NCBI GenBank assembly: GCA_029379385.1
Contig: CM055605.1
Span: forward strand, 12,435,001 to 12,499,000
Direction: 5' to 3'
DNA length: 64,000 bases
Source of the DNA: Quillaja saponaria
Lineage: Eukaryota; Streptophyta; Magnoliopsida; Fabales; Quillajaceae
Positions 11,440 to 22,400 of this stretch are shown here, piece after piece. Each line of letters begins with the position of its first letter. Positions within the stretch are counted from its first letter, which is position 1. A program made the translations under genes and the position numbers. The notes below the pieces were generated by a model, which saw only the letters and a list, made by a program, of their open reading frames with translations, searched no databases and was not told the origin of the DNA.

Positions 11440-13531
11440 GTTATTGATGGATAGAAGACTATATTTATATTAGATATCGTGTGCTACACATTCTCTTGAT
11501 TTGGTATTACATGACTTTGTGAAATTCAAAAGTGTTTCACCTATTCTAGAGCAAGCAAAGAAGTGTACAAATTTCATTTACTATCATGGAAAAATTCATC
11601 ATTTGATGAGGTAACATTGCACGGGCAAATTGATATGGCCAGCTCAAAAAAGATTTGCTATAAATTATATTGCTCTTAAAAGTCTTCTATAATATAAGAA
11701 TGGCTTATAAAGAATGATGACTTCAGCTGAATAGACAATAAGTGCATCTAGTAAGAATCTAATTAGGAAGAAAGTTCGCCAAACTCTTATAGATTCTAAG
11801 TTCTAAGAAAGAGCTAAAAAAATTGTTAACATACATGCTCTAATTATAAAAGTATTGAGAATAGTTGATGGAGAAAAATTAGCAACTATGCCATATATAT
11901 TTATATATATGTAGCAATGATCAAAGCAAAGGAACAAATACAAGAAATTTCTCTAAATTCTTGTAAAAAGTATATTGATGTCATTAATGAACATTGTCGA
12001 AAATAGATAATATTTCATATTCATATAGCTAGTAAATGAAGAATATATATTTTAGTTATGTATGATTTTGCTTATGACTTGACATTTTAAACATACATCT
12101 AACTTGTATTATATTTTCATTTTTTTAAAAACAAAATAGCATATTACTTGAATTCCGCATACTAAAATAGTGAAAATATTGGGGATCAACCAAAATTGAT
12201 AAATACACTTAAAGATGTGGTTAATAGAATTGAACTAAGCTGTACAATAGTTATTCATGCACTAATAGAGGTAATAAGAAATGTTCAACAATATTGAATT
12301 TTATATATACTTGTTGTTCCTGAGAATTAATAATCTATTTGTTATAAGGTTAAAATTTTTCGAAAGGACCATGCATGGGTTTTCAAGTCGACTAGCTATT
12401 AAATGAAGAGAAAAACGAACCCATGTGACTTGGTCTTATTTAATAACTTTATTTCATTAATACAATTTTTAGTTAATGGTATAATAGTAATATATTTTTC
12501 ACAGTTGAATGGTAGTTTTTGTATGAAATTGATGCTTCAAATTTGAGAAAAATTGTATTAAAAGTATTGTTACAAACAAGTTCATCTAATGGGTGTGAAA
12601 GAAATTGGAGTACATTTGCTCTTATTCACACAAAAGTACGTAACCGACTTAATTATGAAAAATTAGAAAAACTTGTTTATGCATAATACAACATGAGATT
12701 GAAATTGAAGCATATTATGAAAGAAAAAAGTCAGCAAAATGTTAAGCAATAGATTTAACCATCATGTTTGAAGATAATTAAGGTCTTTTTGAATAGTTAG
12801 ATGATCCTGGAGATATATTATTGGATGAATTTGATGGTCATGGCCAACCAACTAGGCCAAATGCTTAGCTACTTTTGTTAATTCTTGGTTAGACACACAA
12901 GATCAATCACAAGAACATGGTATAAGAATGCAAATAAGAAGAAACCAAATAACTGATGATGAAGAGTTTGAAAAATTTAATGAAAGAATCTCAACATCGT
13001 TCTCAGTATATATATGTTGATACTAAAAAAGAAGAAGAAGAAAACGATGATGATGATAAAAGTGGTAGTGATAATAGTGGAGATAATGGAGATGGAGGTA
13101 ATAATGGAGGAGATGGAGGAGAATGCAATAAAGGTGGAAGTTTAAGTAGAGTTTTCTTTATTGAAGAGCAACGATTTAATTATTGTACTCAAGAGACTGA
13201 TCATAGGTATAGACTTTTGCTTGAAAATGAAAAACGTTATGGTCAAAGGAAAAAAAAAAATGAAAGTCAAAAGCAAAATGATGAAGATACAATGATGGTG
13301 GATATTGAAAGTTTAACTTTAGACTTTTCCTCATTTCATTTGGGTGGAACTAACATGCATAGAGACGATTATTCCACTTATAGTTCTAGCTATGGATATG
13401 GGTCTCAATCATCTGCATATGATGCTTCTAATTTCAATTATGATTCATTATCCTCTAATTATAGCTATGATGCATCTTCTAGATATGATACACAATCATC
13501 ATCTTCTCAATTTAGTCATTTTATTACATAA
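11440..13531 (+). pseudogene. hAT transposase, 5'-truncated and decayed (C-terminal dimerisation domain retained)
   Basis: Fragments include ATHSLDLVLHDFVKFKSVSP with LEQAKKCTNFIYYHGKIHHLMR (11480-11610), RFAINYIALKSLL, VLRIVDGEKLATMPYIY (11860 on), and the hAT C-terminal dimerisation block (LRKIVLKVLLQTSSSNGCER then NWSTFALIHTKVRNRLNYEK, 12540-12680). The last open frame, 12956-13531 (191 codons), is the low-complexity tail: an Asp/Gly/Asn-rich stretch followed by a Ser/Tyr-rich end. The BED zinc finger and first half are missing; the sequence starts about 100 bp after the En/Spm relic. Several stops and frameshifts are present. The 191-codon ORF should not be taken as an independent gene. 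Confidence 0.8.
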
Positions 13532-13942
13532 ATTCAAAATTTTGGATGTAATGTTTAAGATTTTCAGAAATATGTGAGGGAATATGAGACACATTTCTGT
13601 CATCACGAGTTACGTTGAACAATACTATCAATTTCCTCTTAGTTAAATTCAATATTCTGGATATGCAACTGCTAGATACTCCACAGCTGGTTGGATGTGA
13701 TTGTAATTTGATATTTTTTTTGAATTATTATGTTTATGTTATGATTTTTACTTTGATATGTATTTATTAATACTTTATCTACTAAATTATTCATATTAGA
13801 TATTTACAATTATTATAATATATGTTTTATTATATATTTCCATATGTTTCTTATAAAATTAGTGTTTCTATGCCGTTTTCATACTGTTTCCCAAATTATT
13901 TATGTTTTAAGGCTTGTCAAAATGGTCCCTTGAAATGAAACT
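13532..13942. other. AT-rich spacer between two transposase relics
   Basis: It probably contains the 3' untranslated end of the hAT relic on the left and part of the Mutator-like relic on the right. No coding signature or clear terminal repeat is visible. Confidence 0.35.
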
Positions 13943-14401
13943 TTATTCCTTGGTTTCAACATTAGCATCTACATTCTCACCGTTCTCCTCTTCCCATTCG
14001 AGTTTATTACTGTCAACATTACCATCCCCTTCATCATGACCAACTTTATAACCATTAACATTACCAGCATAATGAATATCATCCTCATTCCTTCTTATAT
14101 TTACATGACCAATACCCTAGTTGATATATAGAACGAAAGTCTCCCCTATCTTATAATCTTTTAGCATTTTCGAGTTTTCTTTATTTGACTTGATATATAC
14201 CAGCCCATTAGATATAATCTTTCCAGGCTTTAAGTAATAAATGACTGAAGTTATGAGATATCCTAAGCCAGTGGCTGCCTCTTGCAGCTTTCAATAACTA
14301 AGAAAATTAAGATCATAGTACATTATCACTACACTATCACCTAAGTATCGAGACCCACACAAATTGGAGAAAGTTCCCCCATGGTAAATTTTGAAGGTAA
14401 T
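13943..14401 (-). pseudogene. Mutator-like (MULE) transposase N-terminal PB1-like exon
   Basis: A single minus-strand frame of 153 codons with two internal stops reads ITFKIYHGGTFSNLCGSRYL, then YYDLNFLSY, ATGLGYLITSVIYYLKPGKI, KMLKDYKIGETFVLYIN, ending in an acidic tail with EWEEENGENVDANVETKE. The HGG-F...RY-GG layout followed by L-LGY and a V-Y-KPG strand matches the N-terminal domain of plant MULE proteins. An intron acceptor (TATAG) lies just upstream. The zinc-finger and DDE parts are absent. Confidence 0.7.
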
Positions 14402-15000
14402 GTTAGCTATAACCTATTTAATGAACAAATATACATATGACATTAAACAACAATCACAGTTAACATAATAACACCAAACATTACAATTTTGTAACACTAA
14501 TTCAGAATAGCATAGAAGCACATGCTACCAATTATATTCAACATGTAACCTACTGTATTCAACCACTAATGAATTAACCCAAAATGCAAGTCTCAAGTAA
14601 CACATGCATAACCAAAATCAGAAATAAAGAAAGTATAAACATACCTTTCAAAGCAACAATTTCTTCTCTTTAATCTAGATGAATTCATACCAAGATCGAG
14701 AAATTATTTATTTGAGAATGAAATAATAAAAAAAAAAAAAGATCACCAATTTTAGATTTGGGGAAGTAAGGATTTGGGAAGGGGATTTAAAAATATTGGG
14801 AGAAGAAATTGGGGATTTTAAAAATTTGGGGAGAGAACACATAGGTTGGAACAATGGTCTAGTCACGTGCACAACACGTGGGTATTTTATTAGTTATGTG
14901 TAACATATTCCGCCAAAAGGACAATTTTATCCAACAAGAGATTGGTTTTGGACAAAATGAAATACATGTAAGATTTTGGGAATAAGCTATTCCATGAGGG
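14402..15000 (-). other. Probable 5' untranslated/leader region of the MULE relic
   Basis: On the minus strand this sequence runs from a GC-richer terminus-like segment (around 14860-15000, with CACGTG motifs at about 14864 and 14875) through an AT-rich leader into the MULE exon. A matching inverted repeat at the other end was not found, so the element boundary is uncertain. Confidence 0.35.
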
Positions 15001-16254
15001 ATTATGTGCACTCTACTTTTTTATTTTTTATTTTTATTGTAATGGTTTAATTGTTTATAATCTTTTATACATGTGATTAAAAATATTAAACTTTTTATAG
15101 TGGTAAATCCTTATATGACTGTCTTTAAGTAAGAAAGAATACTATTCGAATCTAAGAATAATTTTTTCCAAATATTTGATTAAAACTCATGAACAAAATC
15201 AGAAGAACCCTTCACATTCCTACATCTTTTTGTATATAAATATGTGTTTCCTTATTACATGAAATGAAGTGTTTATTTTTATTTATTTTTTTACTGTTGT
15301 TATTTACTTAAGTACTTATTTTTAATGTATTTTCTTTTACCTATATTTTGTTCAATGTTTCTTTTACCTTTTGAAATGAGTTCACCCTATTGAAAAGCTG
15401 ACATATTTGACAATTTAGTTTATGCTTATATGCTTTATGTTTTTTGGAGAAAGAATAATTAAAAATAGGTTTGTATTGTCAAATTTAATACATTGATTAT
15501 TATGGTGGTTTCCCATGATTTTGTTCTCCTTAATAGATAGTATTGTTGTTGACTATTACATACACAGAAACTGGTACTCGGTTTGAGCATGTGAAATAGT
15601 TTTTTGGATTTTCATATATGCTAAACAACTCTTAGCTCTAGTTTAGGAAATTTATGAGCATTAGTATGTGCTGAAATACATTTTCTGATTACACACATAC
15701 TATAAATTGTTTGTGAAAATAAGTTAAGAGAGAAGTCAAGATTTTAGATGACTCTAATTGACAAGAAATAAAATAACAAGTTGGAGGTTTTAGGTTATTC
15801 TAAAATTTAAATAATTGAATCAAATGTTATTTTTCTCCTAATTTTTGAAAAGGCAATAATAGATCTCTCTAGGTGAATAATTTTTTTTCTCTTCTGTTGT
15901 AAATTTAATTTTTCATTCTGACTTTTTGGAGTTTTTCCTAATTTCATTCAACCATCACAGTGTCCAGGAAATTGGGGAATGTAAATGATATCATTAAAAT
16001 TTAAAATCATCATACATTGCATTTACATATATATGTATGAATAACTTTAATTACTGAAAAAGTTTTCATATTTCCATTATAAGAAACATGTTTTGGAAAT
16101 TATGCATAAGTATATGCTTATAATTAGGTACAAGATTATATGTGAACATGAACTTGATTAGTGTGAATGTAATTTTAATTGTAGGGAAGTTATGCATGCA
16201 ATGAGGAAGACACATAAGTTAAAGTTGAGAGCTATTATTGAAGGATTCAAGAAA
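15001..16254. other. AT-rich sequence, no gene seen
   Basis: No ORF over 60 codons and no recognised repeat. At 16180-16256 a short open stretch (EVMHAMRKTHKLKLRAIIEG) could be an exon fragment of an unknown gene or element, but nothing supports it further. Confidence 0.3.
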
Positions 16255-16787
16255 TAGAGTGATTGCAATCATGGTTATTGTCGATACTTGACAATGCCAC
16301 TGCCAAGTTTCTGCCACTCACCCTAATTACACACACAAGAGTAATAAGTGAAACATAAAGCTACACAAATTGTTTACAAGAACTTTCCCAACCTTTATTA
16401 ACTTCAAAAGGAAACATATTCACTATATGGTGCAATTGTTTACACAATTCCCACCTAGAATTGTCTTAAGTTTCTAACTAGATTAAGCCTACAAGTGGCC
16501 TTCACACTCTAACCTTTTGTATTCCCAAATACAACATAAATAAGCCTTACAAGTGATCCCTCACTTGGCAGCAACATCCCTGTTGCCTAAGCACTAGGTG
16601 TTGCTTAACAACCCACTTCACAAATGGCTATAAAAATTAAGCATACATGCAGATTTGTTTCAACGTATTTCAACTACCAAGTCATGATTTTAGGAACCAA
16701 CACCACTAAATCAACTTTAGCCATCAAGCCTCATTTTTCGGAGCCACCAGACACCATGCCATGATTTTAAGAACTATCAGCCATTAC
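16255..16787 (-). mobile_element. LTR fragment of a Ty3/gypsy family also present at 34527-34990
   Basis: Read on the minus strand, this shares ordered blocks with 34527-34990: GTTGTTAAGCAA, CTAGGCAA(C/T)AGGGAT, a (G)TGAAGGCC block, AGGAATTGTGT-like and TAATAAAAGGTT-like stretches. Its 5' part shares TCCTAAAATCATGGCAT and GTGGCT phrases with 30721-31010. It is therefore an old solo LTR or LTR fragment. The tandem triplication begins at or just inside its 5' side, and related phrases continue to about 16990. Confidence 0.6.
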
Positions 16788-17379
16788 CTTGATTGCGCAA
16801 CACTTGTAGTAATATTCCTCACACTTAGTAACTCCTAATCTATTAGCCAAACCATCCATAGGTTGCAGACCACATTCCTACAATTTAGGACTTTTTCAAC
16901 CGTCAACAGCCACTTCCAGTAGTTGATACCTTGCTCAACTGCCATTTAATTGGCATCCAAGTGGTTTGTTGCTGTACAAAATGTACTTTAACACACTTAA
17001 GTCTACCTGCTTGGTTATTAGTCTCAACACAAAATAGCCCAGAGCCCAACCAAAGCAATATGCTTGCCACTTAAGTCTACTTGCTTATGGATTAAAGCAT
17101 TCGATAGAAAGAGGCATGAGTATTATTACAGGTTTGATGAGTGCATGAATTTCAGTTAATTGTTCAGCAAAGCATTGTGAACACTTTTGAGAGTACTAGA
17201 TACACATCCATGCCCCCACCACAATTTCTCTAGTTGAATGAGCTACTACAGTGGATAAAAAAATTTGTGGATTGGAGAGTTAAGCAGTTAGACTACAATT
17301 ATGCAACTTCCATTTCCACCACTATTTATTGTAAGTAAAACAAACAATAATATATTAGAAAAAAAATTATTCTTAATTA

Positions 17380-18310
17380 AATATACATGTTTAGGTTGGT
17401 AAACTTTGAAAATGGGACTTCAATGGGCAAAACAATAAAATACTCATTTGTTTAACAAGTTAGGAGTATCCACATATCTATAGGGGAGAGACTTGTAGGA
17501 ACAAATGATTAATCTTTTGGATCATCATGGTTCATTTTATGCTTAAATATGTGTTATAGGCTAGTAAACTTTAAAAAAATGGCTCGGGAGGAAAATAGTA
17601 AAATACACATCTGTTTCACGAGTTGAGAGTACCGACATATTCTTGGAGGAGAATAAAACTTCTAGGAGTAAATAGTTCGTCATTTAGATGAACGAGATTT
17701 ATTTTATACTTAAATGTATATTTATGCTAGAAAGCTTTAAAAAAAAGGCTTTCGGGAAGCAAAATAGTAAAATAAATATCTTTTGATGAGTTGAGAGTAC
17801 TAACATGCCTGTGGGGGTGAATAAAACTTTTAGAAATAAATGGTTTTTAGTTTGGATGAACGGAATTTGTTGTATGCTTAAATATGTGTTTAGCATGTTC
17901 GTGGGGGCAAATAAAACTTGTAGAACCAAATGATTTTAGTTTGGAAGAACAAGGTTCATTTTATGCTTAAATATGTGTATAGTCTTATAAACTTTGAAAA
18001 ATAAAGCTTCGGGGAAAAACAATAAAATACTCATTTGTTTGGCAAGTTGGAATACTAGTATAATACACATCCATCTGACGAGCCAGTAGTACCAGCACGT
18101 TCGTGGGAGCGAATATGACTTTTAAAAACTAATGGATTGTCATTTAGATGAATAAAGTTCACTTTATGCTTAAATAAGTGCTTAGGCTAGTAAACTTTAA
18201 AAAATATGACTTTTTTGGGGGGGGGACAAAAAAGTAAAATGTACATCTGTTTAACAAGCCATGAGTACCAGCACGTCTGTGGGATAATAAAGACTTGTAG
18301 AAATTAAGCT
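17380..18310. repeat. Degenerate subrepeats of about 165 bp in unit 1 (repeated in units 2 and 3)
   Basis: The phrase TTTATGCTTAAATATGTG followed by (G)CTAGTAAACTTTAAAAAA recurs at about 17384, 17540, 17705, 17871, 17961 and 18164. Each is followed by (A)AAATAGTAAAATACACATCTG and a GAGAGTACCGACA-like phrase. Spacing is about 160-166 bp except for one shortened copy. This is a satellite-like array, older than the triplication because copies within a unit are far more diverged than the units. The same arrays occur at about 20052-20980 and 22722-23650. Confidence 0.75.
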
Positions 18311-19440
18311 GAACAAAAAAACCCAACTAAATGAATAATGGGCTCAAACACGCGCAAAATAGGCTAAAACCAACATAAATCAATATACCAACTACTAAAG
18401 TCGGTTAGCATTTGGGTTATTCAAATCGGTCGATTTGGGTTTGCAGGTGAATGTTTTTTAGGAAAATCAATAACTGAACCGACCAAAAATATAATATATA
18501 TGTATATATATTTTATTTATATATTATACATGTGTCAACTATTAATTGGTGTATCTTAAATTAAACCGTAGACTTTACCACACCTAATCTATACCAAAAT
18601 ATTTAACCTAAACTAATACTAGCTTTCCCAATCCATTTCTACTTACCGAATTCATCCCTTTCTTTCAATCGACCAAACTTAAATGACCCAGCTATCAAAC
18701 CCCAACCCTAAATCTCTAGATCAAATCGCAAATCTATAGCATTCATGAGTGGTGAAACTTGTGATCAAGTTTGAACTATTTGTGAGTGGTGATTCAAGTC
18801 TAAACCATTCGTTGTGAGTAATCAAGTCAAATATCAAAGTTCTAGTTCAATGTGAAGCGTTCAACATTCGTGAAGCCTAGTTAAGGTTCCAGAATTCAGA
18901 CTTCCTAAGTCCTAAGATTCAAGATTAGGCTCTGCTCTCTCATCCCTCCCAGGTAGTTTAAATTTTGGTTTGTTTTTCTTGTATGCCGAATGTTCAGTGT
19001 CTTGGTTATTTCTTGTGTTTTGTGATCTAAGTGTCTTATACTTCATCTCCTAATTCATTTGCTGTTGTGACTGTGATTGACTGATTTTGTTTTCTTCTAT
19101 TCATTCTTAAATCTTAATACCGTGAGTCTGTGCCACTAGCTTTGACTTCTATTTCAAGTTGAAAGCAAATTTTTCGTCTGAAATGGCCTGGGAACTTTTG
19201 CCTATATCATTAGCCTTAATTTTTATGTCCACACTGGTTTTACTAATGCAAGGGTTGGGAGTCAAATTTCCAAAAACAAGTTTGATTGGTTTAGACTCCT
19301 TTAATTTGACACTCTTTTCATTTTCCTGCTCTTGTTGAAGTTGTTTGAATCTCTCAATGGATCAGCCATCATTAAAAAAAAAAAAAGCAAGAGGAACTCC
19401 TTTTTCCATTAGCAAATAATTAAATATGCTAATACTGTTT
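18306..19440. other. Leader-like, non-coding part of the triplicated unit
   Basis: Starts with TAAGCTGAAC and GTCGGTT/AACCGACC subterminal motifs, then a C-rich leader-like stretch and a T-rich tract ending in a 13-A run. No ORF. The subterminal motifs resemble those at 29990-30088, beyond the hAT transposase at 26557-28835, so this may be the 5' end of that hAT element. The same sequence recurs in units 2 and 3. Confidence 0.35.
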
Positions 19441-22400
19441 ATAGCAAGTAAGTCACTTCTTGATTGCGCAACACTTGTAGTAATATTCCTCACACTTAGT
19501 AACTCCTAATCTATTAGCCAAACCATCCATAGGTTGCAGACCACATTCCTACAATTTAGGACTTTTTCAACCGTCAACAGCCACTTCCAGTAGTTGATAC
19601 CTTGCTCAACTGCCATTTAATTGGCATCCAAGTGGTTTGTTGCTGTACAAAATGTACTTTAACACACTTAAGTCTACCTGCTTGGTTATTAGTCTCAACA
19701 CAAAATAGCCCAGAGCCCAACCAAAGCAATATGCTTGCCACTTAAGTCTACTTGCTTATGGATTAAAGCATTCGATAGAAAGAGGCATGAGTATTATTAC
19801 AGGTTTGATGAGTGCATGAATTTCAGTTAATTGTTCAGCAAAGCATTGTGAACACTTTTGAGAGTACTAGATACACATCCATGCCCCCACCACAATTTCT
19901 CTAGTTGAATGAGCTACTACAGTGGATAAAAAAATTTGTGGATTGGAGAGTTAAGCAGTTAGACTACAATTATGCAACTTCCATTTCCACCACTATTTAT
20001 TGTAAGTAAAACAAACAATAATATATTAGAAAAAAAATTATTCTTAATTAAATATACATGTTTAGGTTGGTAAACTTTGAAAATGGGACTTCAATGGGCA
20101 AAACAATAAAATACTCATTTGTTTAACAAGTTAGGAGTATCCACATATCTATAGGGGAGAGACTTGTAGGAACAAATGATTAATCTTTTGGATCATCATG
20201 GTTCATTTTATGCTTAAATATGTGTTATAGGCTAGTAAACTTTAAAAAAATGGCTCGGGAGGAAAATAGTAAAATACACATCTGTTTCACGAGTTGAGAG
20301 TACCGACATATTCTTGGAGGAGAATAAAACTTCTAGGAGTAAATAGTTCGTCATTTAGATGAACGAGATTTATTTTATACTTAAATGTATATTTATGCTA
20401 GAAAGCTTTAAAAAAAAGGCTTTCGGGAAGCAAAATAGTAAAATAAATATCTTTTGATGAGTTGAGAGTACTAACATGCCTGTGGGGGTGAATAAAACTT
20501 TTAGAAATAAATGGTTTTTAGTTTGGATGAACGGAATTTGTTGTATGCTTAAATATGTGTTTAGCATGTTCGTGGGGGCAAATAAAACTTGTAGAACCAA
20601 ATGATTTTAGTTTGGAAGAACAAGGTTCATTTTATGCTTAAATATGTGTATAGTCTTATAAACTTTGAAAAATAAAGCTTCGGGGAAAAACAATAAAATA
20701 CTCATTTGTTTGGCAAGTTGGAATACTAGTATAATACACATCCATCTGACGAGCCAGTAGTACCAGCACGTTCGTGGGAGCGAATATGACTTTTAAAAAC
20801 TAATGGATTGTCATTTAGATGAATAAAGTTCACTTTATGCTTAAATAAGTGCTTAGGCTAGTAAACTTTAAAAAATATGACTTTTTTGGGGGGGACAAAA
20901 AAGTAAAATGTACATCTGTTTAACAAGCCATGAGTACCAGCACGTCTGTGGGATAATAAAGACTTGTAGAAATTAAGCTGAACAAAAAAACCCAACTAAA
21001 TGAATAATGGGCTCAAACACGCGCAAAATAGGCTAAAACCAACATAAATCAATATACCAACTACTAAAGTCGGTTAGCATTTGGGTTATTCAAATCGGTC
21101 GATTTGGGTTTGCAGGTGAATGTTTTTTAGGAAAATCAATAACTGAACCGACCAAAAATATAATATATATGTATATATATTTTATTTATATATTATACAT
21201 GTGTCAACTATTAATTGGTGTATCTTAAATTAAACCGTAGACTTTACCACACCTAATCTATACCAAAATATTTAACCTAAACTAATACTAGCTTTCCCAA
21301 TCCATTTCTACTTACCGAATTCATCCCTTTCTTTCAATCGACCAAACTTAAATGACCCAGCTATCAAACCCCAACCCTAAATCTCTAGATCAAATCGCAA
21401 ATCTATAGCATTCATGAGTGGTGAAACTTGTGATCAAGTTTGAACTATTTGTGAGTGGTGATTCAAGTCTAAACCATTCGTTGTGAGTAATCAAGTCAAA
21501 TATCAAAGTTCTAGTTCAATGTGAAGCGTTCAACATTCGTGAAGCCTAGTTAAGGTTCCAGAATTCAGACTTCCTAAGTCCTAAGATTCAAGATTAGGCT
21601 CTGCTCTCTCATCCCTCCCAGGTAGTTTAAATTTTGGTTTGTTTTTCTTGTATGCCGAATGTTCAGTGTCTTGGTTATTTCTTGTGTTTTGTGATCTAAG
21701 TGTCTTATACTTCATCTCCTAATTCATTTGCTGTTGTGACTGTGATTGACTGATTTTGTTTTCTTCTATTCATTCTTAAATCTTAATACCGTGAGTCTGT
21801 GCCACTAGCTTTGACTTCTATTTCAAGTTGAAAGCAAATTTTTCGTCTGAAATGGCCTGGGAACTTTTGCCTATATCATTAGCCTTAATTTTTATGTCCA
21901 CACTGGTTTTACTAATGCAAGGGTTGGGAGTCAAATTTCCAAAAACAAGTTTGATTGGTTTAGACTCCTTTAATTTGACACTCTTTTCATTTTCCTGCTC
22001 TTGTTGAAGTTGTTTGAATCTCTCAATGGATCAGCCATCATTAAAAAAAAAAAAAGCAAGAGGAACTCCTTTTTCCATTAGCAAATAATTAAATATGCTA
22101 ATACTGTTTATAGCAAGTAAGTCACTTCTTGATTGCGCAACACTTGTAGTAATATTCCTCACACTTAGTAACTCCTAATCTATTAGCCAAACCATCCATA
22201 GGTTGCAGACCACATTCCTACAATTTAGGACTTTTTCAACCGTCAACAGCCACTTCCAGTAGTTGATACCTTGCTCAACTGCCATTTAATTGGCATCCAA
22301 GTGGTTTGTTGCTGTACAAAATGTACTTTAACACACTTAAGTCTACCTGCTTGGTTATTAGTCTCAACACAAAATAGCCCAGAGCCCAACCAAAGCAATA

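Noticed and set aside
12956..13531. 191-codon ORF as an independent acidic/Ser-rich protein gene
   Set aside because: It is collinear with the low-complexity C-terminal tail of the hAT transposase just upstream and has no separate promoter evidence.
17699..17929. 76-codon minus ORF repeated exactly at 20370 and 23039
   Set aside because: It lies in the 165-bp subrepeats, is copied only because the unit is tandemly repeated, and shows no domain or start context.
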